Source: UBA7477 sp045602925 (lineage in GTDB: Bacteria > Bacillota > Clostridia > Oscillospirales > Ruminococcaceae). Taken from it: a stretch of 59,758 nucleotides of DNA. The first letter of the stretch is position 1. Every line of letters begins with the position of its first letter. Made by a program: the position numbers and the translations under genes. Positions 17,386 to 26,776 of this stretch are shown here, in pieces. Under the pieces are notes generated by a model. The model made no database searches. It was not told the DNA's origin and saw nothing but the letters and a program-made list of their open reading frames with translations. The stretch spans positions 1 to 59,758 of the forward strand of contig JAZSCN010000004.1 in NCBI GenBank assembly GCA_045602925.1, written 5' to 3'.

Positions 17386-18261
17386 ATGAATAGCGACCTC
17401 ATTGAGCTTATAGATGGAAATTTTCCTAAAATGTCTAAGGGACATAAGCTTATCGCAAATTATATCAAGGAGCATTACGATAAAGCTGCTTTTATGACAG
17501 CTTTAAAGTTCGGACAAACTGTCGGTGTCAGTGAATCAACCGTAGTAAGATTTGCTACAGAGCTCGGCTTTGACGGCTACCCAAGCTTACAAAGTGCAGT
17601 CCAAGATTTAATGAGAAGCAGACTCACTACCGTTCAGCGTATCGAGGTTACAAACGATAAAATCGGTGGCGACGATATCCTCAACAAAATGCTCTCACTA
17701 GATATTGAAAAGATAAGAAGAACTATGGAAGAAACCTCACACGAGGACTTCAACAAGGCTGTCGAGAAGATTGCTAATTGTAATACAATCTATATCATCG
17801 GTGCAAGAAGCTCAGCATCACTTGCACAGTTTCTGTGGTACTACTTTAACCTTATTTTTCCACAGGTTAAGCTTGTCCACGCATCTACAAGAAGTGAGCT
17901 TTTTGAGCAGATTATGCGTATAGACGAAAAGGACGTGCTTATCGGTATGTCCTTCCCAAGATATTCAAGACAAACAGTACTCGCACTCCAGTATGCAAGG
18001 TCAAGAGGTGCCAGCGTTGTCGCAATTACCGACTGCGCTTCATCGCCACTTACTCAGTACTCTGATTGCAACCTCTATGCAAAAAGCGATATGGCTTCGT
18101 TTGTCGATTCTCTCGTGGCTCCTCTTAGCCTTATAAACGCCCTTATCGTTGCAGTTTCAGCCAGAAATAAGGATGTAGTTACAAGAAACTTCGAACGTTT
18201 AGAGAAAATCTGGCGTGAGTACGAGGTGTATGAAGAAGCAAAGCCCGATTCTCAGGGCTAA
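17386..18261 (+). CDS. MurR/RpiR family transcriptional regulator
   Basis: A 291-residue regulator with an N-terminal helix-turn-helix of the RpiR type (residues 1-77, ..VGVSESTVVRFATELGFDGYPSLQ..) and a SIS sugar-phosphate-binding domain (about 125-260, IYIIGARSSASLAQFL). The family senses phosphosugars. No sugar gene is adjacent, so the target is unclear; it lies in line with the flanking genes (25 bases to the next). GGAG is 10 bases before the ATG. Confidence 0.85.
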   Translation: MNSDLIELIDGNFPKMSKGHKLIANYIKEHYDKAAFMTALKFGQTVGVSESTVVRFATELGFDGYPSLQSAVQDLMRSRLTTVQRIEVTNDKIGGDDILNKMLSLDIEKIRRTMEETSHEDFNKAVEKIANCNTIYIIGARSSASLAQFLWYYFNLIFPQVKLVHASTRSELFEQIMRIDEKDVLIGMSFPRYSRQTVLALQYARSRGASVVAITDCASSPLTQYSDCNLYAKSDMASFVDSLVAPLSLINALIVAVSARNKDVVTRNFERLEKIWREYEVYEEAKPDSQG

Positions 18262-18285
18262 TTAAAACCCGAAAGGATTTTACTA

Positions 18286-19530
18286 ATGAATAAGAGCCAG
18301 GTCATAATCGTCGGTGGAGGCGCAGCAGGTCTTTTTTCTGCAATTATGCTCTCCCGCAATGACGTGAAGTGCCTAGTAATTGAACAAAATAAAATTCTCG
18401 GTAAGAAGCTCCTTATCACAGGTAAGGGCAGATGTAACGTCACAAATAATTGCGACGCCCAGACCGTGATGAATAATATCCCACATAATTCCAGATTTAT
18501 GTATAGTGCCCTTAGTAGCTTTGAGCCGAAGGATACTATGAGCTTTTTTGAAGAGATTGGAGTAGAGCTTAAAACCGAGCGAGGAAATAGAGTCTTTCCT
18601 GTAAGTGATAAATCTCAAAGCATAGTCAATGCCCTTGTCGATGAAGCAAAACGACTGGGTGTACGATTCCTAAGAGAAAAAGTAATTTCTCTCAATCAAA
18701 AGGATGGTGCAGTAAGAGAAGTCATTACCGATAAGTCAAGCTATCTATGTGATAACGTCATTATCGCAACAGGAGGGAAGTCCTACCCGCAAACAGGCTC
18801 AACAGGTGACGGATATGTCTTTGCAAAAGATATGGGACATACAGTTACAGAACTTGCTGCTTCGCTTGTCCCAATCGTTACCGAGGAAAGTGAACCAACC
18901 GAAATGATGGGGCTTTCACTTCGCAATGTAACACTAACTCTTAAAGATACTAAAAGTAATAAGAAAATCTATTCCGAAATGGGCGAAATGCTCTTTACCC
19001 ACTTTGGAATCTCGGGTCCACTTGTGCTTTCTGCAAGTGCCCATATAGATAAAATAGAAAAAGATAGGTATCAAGTCGAAATCGACCTAAAGCCGGCACT
19101 TTCCGAAAAGCAACTCGACGATAGAATCTTGCGTGATTTTAGTCAGCAGCTTAATCGTGATTTTGCAAATTCTCTTGGTATGCTCTTGCCATCAGCAATT
19201 ATTCCTATAATTGTTTCAAGAAGCAAAATCCCGCCGGACACTAAAGTTAATAGTATAACAAAGGTGCAAAGGCAAGCACTCGTCAGTGCAATAAAATGCT
19301 TCACTCTTACTGTTAGGGATTTTAGACCGATTGAAGAAGCAATTATTACAAGAGGTGGTATTTCAGTAAAGGAAATTTCACCCAAAACTATGGAATCAAA
19401 GCTTGTGAGCGGCCTCTATTTTGTCGGCGAGGTTATCGACGTGGACGCCTATACCGGAGGCTTTAATCTCCAGATTGCCTTCTCTACAGCTTACTGTGCC
19501 GCCAAGGCAATTTCTGATAAGCTTGCATAA
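18286..19530 (+). CDS. NAD(P)/FAD-dependent oxidoreductase, HI0933/YhiN type
   Basis: A 414-residue flavoprotein with an N-terminal FAD dinucleotide fold (VIIVGGGAAGLFSAIM), the family motif GKGRCNVTNN (about 46-55) and the C-terminal TRGGISVKEISPKTMES...GLYFVGEVIDVDAYTGG pattern. Members of this family include BaiN-like bile acid reductases and YhiN; the physiological substrate here cannot be assigned. It lies 25 bases after the regulator and 19 bases before the cmk-plsC fusion, in the same direction. Confidence 0.85.
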   Translation: MNKSQVIIVGGGAAGLFSAIMLSRNDVKCLVIEQNKILGKKLLITGKGRCNVTNNCDAQTVMNNIPHNSRFMYSALSSFEPKDTMSFFEEIGVELKTERGNRVFPVSDKSQSIVNALVDEAKRLGVRFLREKVISLNQKDGAVREVITDKSSYLCDNVIIATGGKSYPQTGSTGDGYVFAKDMGHTVTELAASLVPIVTEESEPTEMMGLSLRNVTLTLKDTKSNKKIYSEMGEMLFTHFGISGPLVLSASAHIDKIEKDRYQVEIDLKPALSEKQLDDRILRDFSQQLNRDFANSLGMLLPSAIIPIIVSRSKIPPDTKVNSITKVQRQALVSAIKCFTLTVRDFRPIEEAIITRGGISVKEISPKTMESKLVSGLYFVGEVIDVDAYTGGFNLQIAFSTAYCAAKAISDKLA

Positions 19531-19549
19531 ATTTGAAAGGAAGTTTTTT

Positions 19550-20944
19550 ATGTCAATTAATATAGCTCTCGACGGCCCATCAGGTGCAGGAAAATCCACA
19601 ATAGCTAAAATGCTAGCTAAGAAAATGGAATACGTATATGTCGATACAGGTGCTCTCTATAGAGCGATAGCTTTGTATATGCTAAGAAATGATGTCGATA
19701 TAAATGTAAATGATCAGGTCGTAGAAAAGCTCCCGCAGGTTCAAGTCAACTTAAGCTATGAAAACGGTGCTCAGCAGGTTATCCTCTGTGGTGAAAATGT
19801 CTCGGATAAAATCAGAACTCCAGAGGTTTCAATGGGTGCATCCAGGGTTTCTGCAATTCCTGAGGTAAGACAGTTTCTCTTTGACCTCCAGCGTAATATT
19901 GCAAAGACTAATAATATTATTATGGATGGCAGAGATATCGGTACAGTGGTTTTGCCTAATGCAGATGTTAAGATTTTTCTTACTGCTACAGCCGAGGAAA
20001 GAGCTAACAGACGTTTTAAGGAGCTTTCTGAAAAAGGTGATAAATCAACCTATGAGGAAGTCCTTGCCGATATAAATAAGAGAGATTATAACGATACTCA
20101 TAGAGACGTCGCACCACTTAAGAAAGCCGATGACGCTATTGAAATCGACTCAACAAACCTAAATCTAGAACAAGCAGTTCAAGCAATATATGATACAATA
20201 AATGAACAGCTTTCAAAAAAAAAATCCTTAAGTAGCGAGGAGAAAAAGTCAAGCCTAGCTTCTAGACGAGAAGCCTTTGATTTTAGTAATATAGAACCAG
20301 TCGGTACACCAAAGAAGTATAATAAGCTCAAGCTTTTCGGATATGCAATTCTAAGATTTTTTGTAATTGTAGCTTTTAAAATTGCCTTTAATTTTAAGAT
20401 TCAAGGTAAGGAAAATGTCCCAAAAACCGGCTCAAATATCTTTGCCTCTAATCATAGAAGCTACCTCGACCCTATCTTTATCGCAACTAAAGCAAAGGTC
20501 CCAAATAGCTATATGGCAAAGGACGAGCTGTTCCATGGAAATAAGTTTTTTGTGTGGCTTATAAAGTATATGGGTGCCTTCCCGGTCGTAAGAGGTAGTG
20601 GCGACTCAAGTGTTATCACAACTTCTATCGAAAAGCTCAGAAACGGCAGAAACCTCATTATCTTCCCTGAAGGTACACGTTCTAAAGACGGTACTCTCGG
20701 TAGGGGAAAGACAGGCGTCGCTCTTATCGCTGCCGTCGCTCAGGTTCCGGTTATTCCTGTTGCAATTTCCTTCAAGGGAGAAAAGTTGAAGTTTAGGTCA
20801 AAGATTATCTTAAGCTACGGAAAGCCAATAAGCCCCGAAGAGCTTAAAATCGACTCTGCCGATACCCGTGCAATGAAGAGAATTAAGAATACAATAATGG
20901 ACGGTATCGCTGAATTGGTGAATGAAAATGTTAACAAATTGTAA
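19550..20944 (+). CDS. cytidylate kinase fused to 1-acylglycerol-3-phosphate acyltransferase
   Basis: A 464-residue fusion. Residues 1-220 are a CMP/dCMP kinase (GPSGAGKSTIAKML, YVDTGALYRA, DGRDIGTVVLPNADVKIFLT); residues about 255-464 are a PlsC acyltransferase with the catalytic NHRSYLD (H-x4-D) and FPEGTRSKDG. In other clostridia cmk and plsC are adjacent separate genes. The linker is encoded by a run of ten A (20215-20224): slippage of one base either way meets a stop within four codons, which would release the kinase alone. AAAGGAAG precedes the ATG at 19550, which is preferred over a longer in-frame opening inside the flavoprotein gene. Confidence 0.88.
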   Translation: MSINIALDGPSGAGKSTIAKMLAKKMEYVYVDTGALYRAIALYMLRNDVDINVNDQVVEKLPQVQVNLSYENGAQQVILCGENVSDKIRTPEVSMGASRVSAIPEVRQFLFDLQRNIAKTNNIIMDGRDIGTVVLPNADVKIFLTATAEERANRRFKELSEKGDKSTYEEVLADINKRDYNDTHRDVAPLKKADDAIEIDSTNLNLEQAVQAIYDTINEQLSKKKSLSSEEKKSSLASRREAFDFSNIEPVGTPKKYNKLKLFGYAILRFFVIVAFKIAFNFKIQGKENVPKTGSNIFASNHRSYLDPIFIATKAKVPNSYMAKDELFHGNKFFVWLIKYMGAFPVVRGSGDSSVITTSIEKLRNGRNLIIFPEGTRSKDGTLGRGKTGVALIAAVAQVPVIPVAISFKGEKLKFRSKIILSYGKPISPEELKIDSADTRAMKRIKNTIMDGIAELVNENVNKL

Positions 20945-22907
20945 ATTTTTCACCGCAAAGACTGCAGGATTTTGTTTTGGGGTGGACAGAGCAGTAAAAA
21001 TAGTGTATAATAACTTAGATAATCGAAATAAAGTAGTAACCCTTGGTCCAATCATCCATAATCGTAATGTTGTCGATGATTTGGAGCAAAAAGGCGTGTT
21101 TGCAATTAACGATGTTTCACAGGCTAATGCCGATATGACTGTCGTTATTCGCTCTCACGGAGTAGGTCAGAATGTCTATGATGAGCTTTCTCAGGTTGGC
21201 TGTGAGGTTATCGACGCTACCTGCCCGTTTGTTTCGAGAATACATAAGATTGCTAAAGACAAGTCTGCAGAGGGCTGTATCGTTCTTATAGCAGGGGATA
21301 AAACTCATCCTGAGGTTATCGGTATTTCAGGCCACTGCACTACCGAACCTATCGTTTTTTCTGATGAGAATGAGCTTTTAGAAATTATCGATAGTGGCAT
21401 CTTAAAAGAAAATAGCGTAGCCGTAATTGCACAGACAACCTACAACACTAAAGTGTGGAAGGCTTGCCTTAAGGTAGTTGAAGAAAGATTACCTAATGCT
21501 ACCGTTTTCGATACAATCTGCAACGCAACCAGTGAGCGACAGCACGAAGTTGCAAAGCTTGCTATGGAATGTGACGTTATGATAATAGTCGGTGGGCGTC
21601 ATAGCTCTAATACACATAAGCTCTCAGCAGTGTGTGAAAAGTATTGTCCGACATATCTTATCGAAACAGCAGATGAGCTCTATGAGCTTGACTTCGGCAA
21701 CGCCGAAAAAATTGGGATTTCCGCCGGTGCATCAACTCCGGCATATATAATCAAGGAGGTACAACAAACCATGAGTGAAATTTTAAACACAATGGAAGAA
21801 TTTAACCTGGAGGCAATTGACCAGAGCTTTCAAAAAATATATACGGGGAAAAAGGTAACTGGCATCGTTACATCTGTTAACAACAGCGAAGCGATGGTTG
21901 ACATCGGTACAAAGCATACCGGTATCATTCCTGCATCTGAACTCTCGTATGATTCTTCTGCAAAGGCTTGCGACATCGTTAAGAAGGGCGACGAGGTTGA
22001 ACTTATCGTTCTCAAGATTTCCGATAAGGACGGTATCGTAACACTTACTAAGAAGCAGGTAGACGCTGTAAAGGGTCTCGAAGCAGTAGAAAAGGCTCTC
22101 GAGGATGGCACAATTCTCAAGGGTACAGTTACAAACGTAGTTAAGGGTGGCGTAATTCTCAACGCAAACGGCGTAAGAGTATTTGTTCCTGCATCCCAGG
22201 CTACAGCTAGACGTGACGACAAGCTTGAAGAACTTCTTAAGAAGGAAGTTGACTTTAAGGTTCTCGAAGTAGTTGCTGCAAAGCAGAGAGTAGTTGGCTC
22301 AATCAGAGCTGTTGCTAAGGAAGCTAGAGCAGTTGCAAGAACAAAGTTCTTTGAGAACACACAGGTTGGCGAAGCAGTTAAGGGTACAGTTAAGTCTATC
22401 ACAGATTACGGCGTGTTCGTAGACCTCGGTGGAATTGACGGACTCATCAGAAAGCCTGACCTTTCTTGGAACAGAATTAAGCACCCATCTGACGTAGTTG
22501 CAGTAGGTGACGAGATTGAAGTAATCATCAAGGATATCGACGCTGAAAACGGTAAGATTGCACTTACATACAAGAAGGATGAAGAAAACCCATGGAACAA
22601 GTTTGTAGCTAATTACGCTGTAGACCAGGTAATCGAAGCAACAGTAGTTTCTATCACTTCATTCGGTGCATTTGCACAGATTATCGAAGGCGTTGATGGT
22701 CTTATCCACATCTCACAGATTGCTAACACAAGAGTTGGCAATGTAGCAGACCTCCTCGAGGTTGGACAGAAGGTTGAGGTTAAGATTACTGAGATTGATA
22801 CAGAAAAGAATAGAATCAGCCTTTCTATGAGAGCACTTCTCCCTGAAGAAGCTCAGGAAGCTGTTGAAGAAGTAGTTGAAGAGACTCCTGCAGCAGAAGA
22901 GGAATAA
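20928..22907 (+). CDS. ispH-rpsA: IspH (HMBPP reductase) fused to ribosomal protein S1
   Basis: A 659-residue fusion known from clostridia. Residues 1-280 are 4-hydroxy-3-methylbut-2-enyl diphosphate reductase, the last MEP-pathway enzyme, with cluster cysteines in AGFCFGV, DATCPFV and ICNATSERQ. Residues about 300-640 hold four S1 RNA-binding repeats, ending in an acidic tail. It overlaps the cmk-plsC stop by 17 bases; ATG 20928 is preferred because GGTGA lies 6 bases before it (ATG 20922 is the alternative). A perfect ribosome site inside the gene (21753-21760) precedes an in-frame ATG at the domain boundary, so S1 can probably also be made alone (378 residues). Confidence 0.93.
   Translation: MLTNCKFFTAKTAGFCFGVDRAVKIVYNNLDNRNKVVTLGPIIHNRNVVDDLEQKGVFAINDVSQANADMTVVIRSHGVGQNVYDELSQVGCEVIDATCPFVSRIHKIAKDKSAEGCIVLIAGDKTHPEVIGISGHCTTEPIVFSDENELLEIIDSGILKENSVAVIAQTTYNTKVWKACLKVVEERLPNATVFDTICNATSERQHEVAKLAMECDVMIIVGGRHSSNTHKLSAVCEKYCPTYLIETADELYELDFGNAEKIGISAGASTPAYIIKEVQQTMSEILNTMEEFNLEAIDQSFQKIYTGKKVTGIVTSVNNSEAMVDIGTKHTGIIPASELSYDSSAKACDIVKKGDEVELIVLKISDKDGIVTLTKKQVDAVKGLEAVEKALEDGTILKGTVTNVVKGGVILNANGVRVFVPASQATARRDDKLEELLKKEVDFKVLEVVAAKQRVVGSIRAVAKEARAVARTKFFENTQVGEAVKGTVKSITDYGVFVDLGGIDGLIRKPDLSWNRIKHPSDVVAVGDEIEVIIKDIDAENGKIALTYKKDEENPWNKFVANYAVDQVIEATVVSITSFGAFAQIIEGVDGLIHISQIANTRVGNVADLLEVGQKVEVKITEIDTEKNRISLSMRALLPEEAQEAVEEVVEETPAAEEE
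21753..21773 (+). promoter_or_regulatory. internal ribosome site at the IspH/S1 boundary
   Basis: AAGGAGGT (21753-21760) is followed after 10 bases by an in-frame ATG (21771). The site is written in the codons for Lys-Glu-Val at the conserved IspH C-terminus (IIKEV). Initiation here would give a free ribosomal S1 protein. Confidence 0.6.
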
Positions 22908-22919
22908 TCTGATTGTTAT

Positions 22920-22946
22920 AAGGGGGCGGAATACGTCCCCTTTTTC
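22920..22946 (+). terminator. terminator after ispH-rpsA
   Basis: AAGGGG (22920-22925) pairs with CCCCTT (22937-22942) around a GC-containing loop, followed by TTTTC. Confidence 0.75.
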
Positions 22947-23056
22947 ATTTAAGGAAGAAATTACAAAAGACAATAAAGCCCTTTTGTAGTATCAGAAAAT
23001 ATACTTGTAGAATAATAAGTAAAAGAGCAATTTTTGAAAGGCAAAAGCTTTGAATT

Positions 23057-25327
23057 ATGGAAAACAAGAGAACTTCAGCTAATAGTAAAAAGATAATAAA
23101 AGGCATAAAGAAAACGCTCAGCGTACTCGGAACTTTGATTTGTTCACTTATTCTTGTTATCATTATCACAGGCTCAGTGTTTGTAACTGCGATAACAGTG
23201 TATGTGTTTAATTTTGCAGAAGGTACCGAGGACTATGTATCTTTAGAAGAAATCGAGCTTACCTATACCTCACAGATTTTAGCACCTAATCCTGATTATG
23301 ACGGTACTAACGAGCAGTGGCAGGTGTACTATACAATGTCCTCTGCGGGCGACAAAATGGTGTGGACGGAGTTTGATGAGATTTCAAGATACCTCATCGA
23401 TGCATTTGTATGCTCTGAGGACGAAAGATTCTATGACCACGACGGCGTTGACTTTAAGCGTACATTCGGTGCCTTTGTAAATATCTTTATTCCTATCTAT
23501 GACAATATGCAGGGTGGTTCAACTATTACCCAGCAGACTATTAAGGTTATAACAGGCGATGACGCAAGAAGCGGTGCAGAAGGCGTTTCAAGAAAGATTA
23601 GAGAAATTCTGCGTTCTATCAATACCGAGAACACCTACGGTAAGGACGATATCTTAGAAGCGTATCTCAATGTTATCTACTTAGGTAGAGCAGAGGGTTG
23701 CAACTACTACGGTGTCCAAGCTGCTTGTAACTTCTACTTCGGTAAGGATGCAGATAACCTTACATTAGCCCAGGCTGCAACAATCGCAGCTATCAATAAG
23801 GACCCAACCTACTATAATCCTTATAGAAATCCAAAGAACAATAAGGATAGAGCTACTTATATTCTCAATAAAATGTATGAGAATGGTGCAGTTTCTTCCG
23901 ACGAGTACTATAATGCACTCGATGAACTTGAAACTATAAAGATTGTCGGAGATACTACCTATTCGACAAGTGGCGAGCAAATTTCTTCACAGTCATCAGT
24001 TAGCTCGTATTATGTTGATGCAACTATTAACCAGGCAATTTCCGAGCTTATGGATATATACGGAATCGATTATGATTCTGCTTCATCCAGACTTTATAGC
24101 GGTGGATATAAAATTTATACAAACGTAGACCTCAAGATGCAGGAAAAGCTAGAGCAGGAGTATCTAGACGATACTAACTTCCAATCCTATGAGCTTGACG
24201 AGGATAAGCTTCTTAGTGCATTTATCTGTATGGACTATGAGGGTAAGGTTTTAGCCGTTATCGGTAACAGAGGCGAGAAGGAATCTTCAAGAGTCTGGAA
24301 CAACGCTACAATGGCAACTCGTTCTCCTGGCTCTACTATAAAGCCTCTCTCAGCCTTTGCCCCTGCAATCGAACAGGATATGGTTACTTGGTCAACTCTC
24401 CTTAAGGACGAGCCAATCGACCTTGCACCTGTAGGAAGCGCCGAGCCTAATCTGTTCCCGAATAACTACTCCGAGTATGGTGATGATGACCCTAATTGGA
24501 GTAAGAAGCTCATGACGGTACAGAAGATGCTTGAAACCTCTACCAATACCGGTGTCGCTCAAATGGTAAGAATGCTTACACCATCTTATTGCTATAATTT
24601 CCTAAAGGGAAGCCTTGGTTTTACAAGTCTCGTGCAGGTTGATGATAGCGGAAGAAGTGACGTAGCTTACTCACCGATGACTGTTGGTTCACTCACAAAG
24701 GGTATGTACCTCTCAGAACTTGTCGCTGCATACCAGATTTTCGGCAATGGCGGCGTATATTATAGTCACTCTTTCATCAATAAGATTGTCGACAAGAACG
24801 ATAAGATAGTCTATGAACACGACCCATATCAGCTCAAGGCAATCGGTTCTGATACTGCGTATGTTATGAACAGAATGATGCTCCAGGTTGTAGAAGGTCC
24901 AGACGGAACCGGTAAGGCTGCTAATCTCGATACTGTCGAGGTAATAGCTAAGACAGGTACATCTGAAAATTGGGAGAACCTCACTTTTGTAGCTTGTACA
25001 CCTGAGTATGTAAGTGGTATCTGGGTAGGATATGAAAATCCGGATGTTATAGATACCTCTAAGTATCAGAGTATAGCAAAGATGTGGAAGAATGTCTTTG
25101 GCGAAATTGCAGACGCAGGTACTGTTAAGAGCTTTAAGGGCGATTCTAATGTTACACAGCTTAGATATTGTACCAAGACAGGTCTTATCGCAACTGCTGA
25201 TTGTAAGTCTACCGCAATGGGCTATTACAAGAATAGTAATACTCCTGAAACATGTATGGAATGCCTCGATGTCGACCACGGTGCTATAGATGATAACGAT
25301 GACGAATCCGATATCTATGGTAACTAA
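23057..25327 (+). CDS. class A penicillin-binding protein (glycosyltransferase + transpeptidase)
   Basis: A 756-residue bifunctional peptidoglycan synthase. A cytoplasmic basic stretch and one membrane anchor (about 23-50) are followed by the GT51 glycosyltransferase (EDERFYDHDGVDFKR about 117, GGSTITQQ about 155) and a transpeptidase with the three active-site motifs STIK (about 427), STN (about 495) and KTG (about 632). It polymerises and cross-links wall outside the membrane. The nearest ribosome site, GAAAGG, is 15 bases from the ATG, rather far. It is followed by a short hairpin and the methyltransferase. Confidence 0.92.
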   Translation: MENKRTSANSKKIIKGIKKTLSVLGTLICSLILVIIITGSVFVTAITVYVFNFAEGTEDYVSLEEIELTYTSQILAPNPDYDGTNEQWQVYYTMSSAGDKMVWTEFDEISRYLIDAFVCSEDERFYDHDGVDFKRTFGAFVNIFIPIYDNMQGGSTITQQTIKVITGDDARSGAEGVSRKIREILRSINTENTYGKDDILEAYLNVIYLGRAEGCNYYGVQAACNFYFGKDADNLTLAQAATIAAINKDPTYYNPYRNPKNNKDRATYILNKMYENGAVSSDEYYNALDELETIKIVGDTTYSTSGEQISSQSSVSSYYVDATINQAISELMDIYGIDYDSASSRLYSGGYKIYTNVDLKMQEKLEQEYLDDTNFQSYELDEDKLLSAFICMDYEGKVLAVIGNRGEKESSRVWNNATMATRSPGSTIKPLSAFAPAIEQDMVTWSTLLKDEPIDLAPVGSAEPNLFPNNYSEYGDDDPNWSKKLMTVQKMLETSTNTGVAQMVRMLTPSYCYNFLKGSLGFTSLVQVDDSGRSDVAYSPMTVGSLTKGMYLSELVAAYQIFGNGGVYYSHSFINKIVDKNDKIVYEHDPYQLKAIGSDTAYVMNRMMLQVVEGPDGTGKAANLDTVEVIAKTGTSENWENLTFVACTPEYVSGIWVGYENPDVIDTSKYQSIAKMWKNVFGEIADAGTVKSFKGDSNVTQLRYCTKTGLIATADCKSTAMGYYKNSNTPETCMECLDVDHGAIDDNDDESDIYGN

Positions 25328-25339
25328 ATAATAAATGAT

Positions 25340-25368
25340 AAATGCCTTTGCTTTATGCGAAGGCATTT
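25340..25368 (+). terminator. weak hairpin between the PBP and methyltransferase genes
   Basis: AAATGCCTT (25340-25348) pairs with AAGGCATTT (25360-25368) but is not followed by a U run, so it may be only a partial terminator or an RNA processing hairpin. Confidence 0.4.
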
Positions 25369-25391
25369 GCTTGGATAAATGGAGAATGCTT

Positions 25392-26510
25392 ATGGAAAAA
25401 TTACGACTTTGTTGTCCCTGCCATTTCGGACTTGAAAGCGTGCTGAATTTTGAAGTAAAGAAAATTGGTGGTGAGAATATTACTGTCACCGACGGTAAGG
25501 TCACCTTTGACGGAACTGCCGAAACTCTTGCTAACGCTAATCTTCGAACTTCTGTGGCAGAAAGAGTCCTCATAGAACTTAAAAGCTTTAAGGCAGAAAG
25601 CTTTGAGGAGCTTTTTCAAGGCGTTAAAAGTATCGAGTGGGAACGTTTTATAGGAAAGAATGACGCCTTCCCGGTAAAAGCTGGTCACTCACTTCACTCA
25701 AAGCTGACAAGTATTCCGGACTGTCAGGCAATTATTAAAAAGGCATCAGTCGAAAGACTTAAAGATAAGTATGGTATATCTTGGTTTGACGAAACAGGCA
25801 CACTTATGCCAATTAGATTTTCTATCTTTAAGGATGTTGCAACTATATATCTCGAAACAAGTGGTGAAGGCTTACATAAGCGTGGCTATCGAAGAAAATC
25901 AAACGACGCACCAATCAAGGAAACTCTCGCAGCGGGCATCGTAGATTTTGCAAGAGTAAGACGTGATAGCATAGTCTGTGACCCAATGTGTGGCTCGGGA
26001 ACTTTCCTTATAGAGTCGGCCTATAAAGCACTGGGTATTGCTCCGGGCGTAAGAAGAAGCTTTTTGGCTGAAAATTGGAGCTGCTTTGATAAGGGTATCT
26101 GGAGAACTGCCAGGGAACAAGCTCTTGCAGAAATAGATAAGCAAGGTAAGTTCCACGCATATGGCTCGGATATAGATTCAGCTTGTGCCGATCTCTCAAT
26201 TATGAATTCTAGAAAAGCAGGCGTCGGTTCTAAGGTTTCTGTCGATAATAAGGATATCCGAGATTTTAAAATTCCTAAGGGTGCAATAACAATATGTAAC
26301 CCACCTTATGGCGAAAGACTTCTTGAAATCAAGCAGGCAGAGGAGCTCTACAAAGTCTTAGGTCAAAAGCTCTCACCGTCAAAGGAAAACCCCTGCTACA
26401 TAATTTCACCACACGAGGACTTTGAAAAGTTCTTCGGCAGAAAGGCAGATAAACGTAGAAAGCTCTATAACGGTATGATAAAGTGCCAGCTTTTTATGTA
26501 CTATCTGTAA
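25392..26510 (+). CDS. THUMP-domain RNA (guanine-N2) methyltransferase, RlmL/YpsC-like
   Basis: A 372-residue SAM-dependent RNA methyltransferase. The N-terminal half has a ferredoxin-like/THUMP region; the C-terminal half has the motifs RRKSNDAPIKETLAAGIV, DPMCGSGTFLIESA (SAM loop) and the catalytic ICNPPYGERL (N-P-P-Y). The YpsC/RlmL family modifies guanine in 23S rRNA. ATG 25392 has GGAGA 6 bases upstream and starts the conserved sequence; the longer in-frame opening at 25335 overlaps the hairpin before it. Confidence 0.87.
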   Translation: MEKLRLCCPCHFGLESVLNFEVKKIGGENITVTDGKVTFDGTAETLANANLRTSVAERVLIELKSFKAESFEELFQGVKSIEWERFIGKNDAFPVKAGHSLHSKLTSIPDCQAIIKKASVERLKDKYGISWFDETGTLMPIRFSIFKDVATIYLETSGEGLHKRGYRRKSNDAPIKETLAAGIVDFARVRRDSIVCDPMCGSGTFLIESAYKALGIAPGVRRSFLAENWSCFDKGIWRTAREQALAEIDKQGKFHAYGSDIDSACADLSIMNSRKAGVGSKVSVDNKDIRDFKIPKGAITICNPPYGERLLEIKQAEELYKVLGQKLSPSKENPCYIISPHEDFEKFFGRKADKRRKLYNGMIKCQLFMYYL

Positions 26511-26534
26511 AAAATCTTATATACTGAAAATATC

Positions 26535-26573
26535 AAGGCTATGAAAGTTTAATTTTCATAGCCTTTCTTTTTT
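26535..26573 (+). terminator. terminator after the methyltransferase (copy 1 of a duplicated hairpin)
   Basis: AAGGCTATGAAA (26535-26546) pairs with TTTCATAGCCTT (26554-26565), followed by TCTTTTTT. The same 12-bp stem recurs at 29263-29293 on the far side of the adhesin gene. Confidence 0.85.
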
Positions 26574-26604
26574 GAATTAACCCGAAGACTATCTCAAACG
26601 CAAA

Positions 26605-26620
26605 ACTTAAACGTTTAAGT
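26605..26620. promoter_or_regulatory. 16-bp perfect palindrome upstream of the adhesin promoter
   Basis: ACTTAAACGTTTAAGT is a perfect palindrome, 55 bases upstream of the -35 box. A second inverted repeat (TGTAA 26659-26663, TTACA 26668-26672) abuts the -35 box. Both are candidate regulator-binding sites; no regulator gene is adjacent. Confidence 0.4.
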
Positions 26621-26674
26621 CGAATAATCGTGCTATTTTGCAAAAACTGCAACCAAATTGTAACCGATTACATA

Positions 26675-26703
26675 TTGACATATTGAATGTTTTGTTGCAT
26701 AAT
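26675..26703 (+). promoter_or_regulatory. promoter of the adhesin gene
   Basis: TTGACA (26675-26680), 17 bases, CATAAT (26698-26703), leaving a leader of about 65 bases with GGGGGAG before the ATG. Confidence 0.7.
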
Positions 26704-26776
26704 TGTTATGTAATTATTAACGATTTGCTAATGCAATTCGAAATTTTAAATTTAAAATTATGATGGGGGAGTTGTT

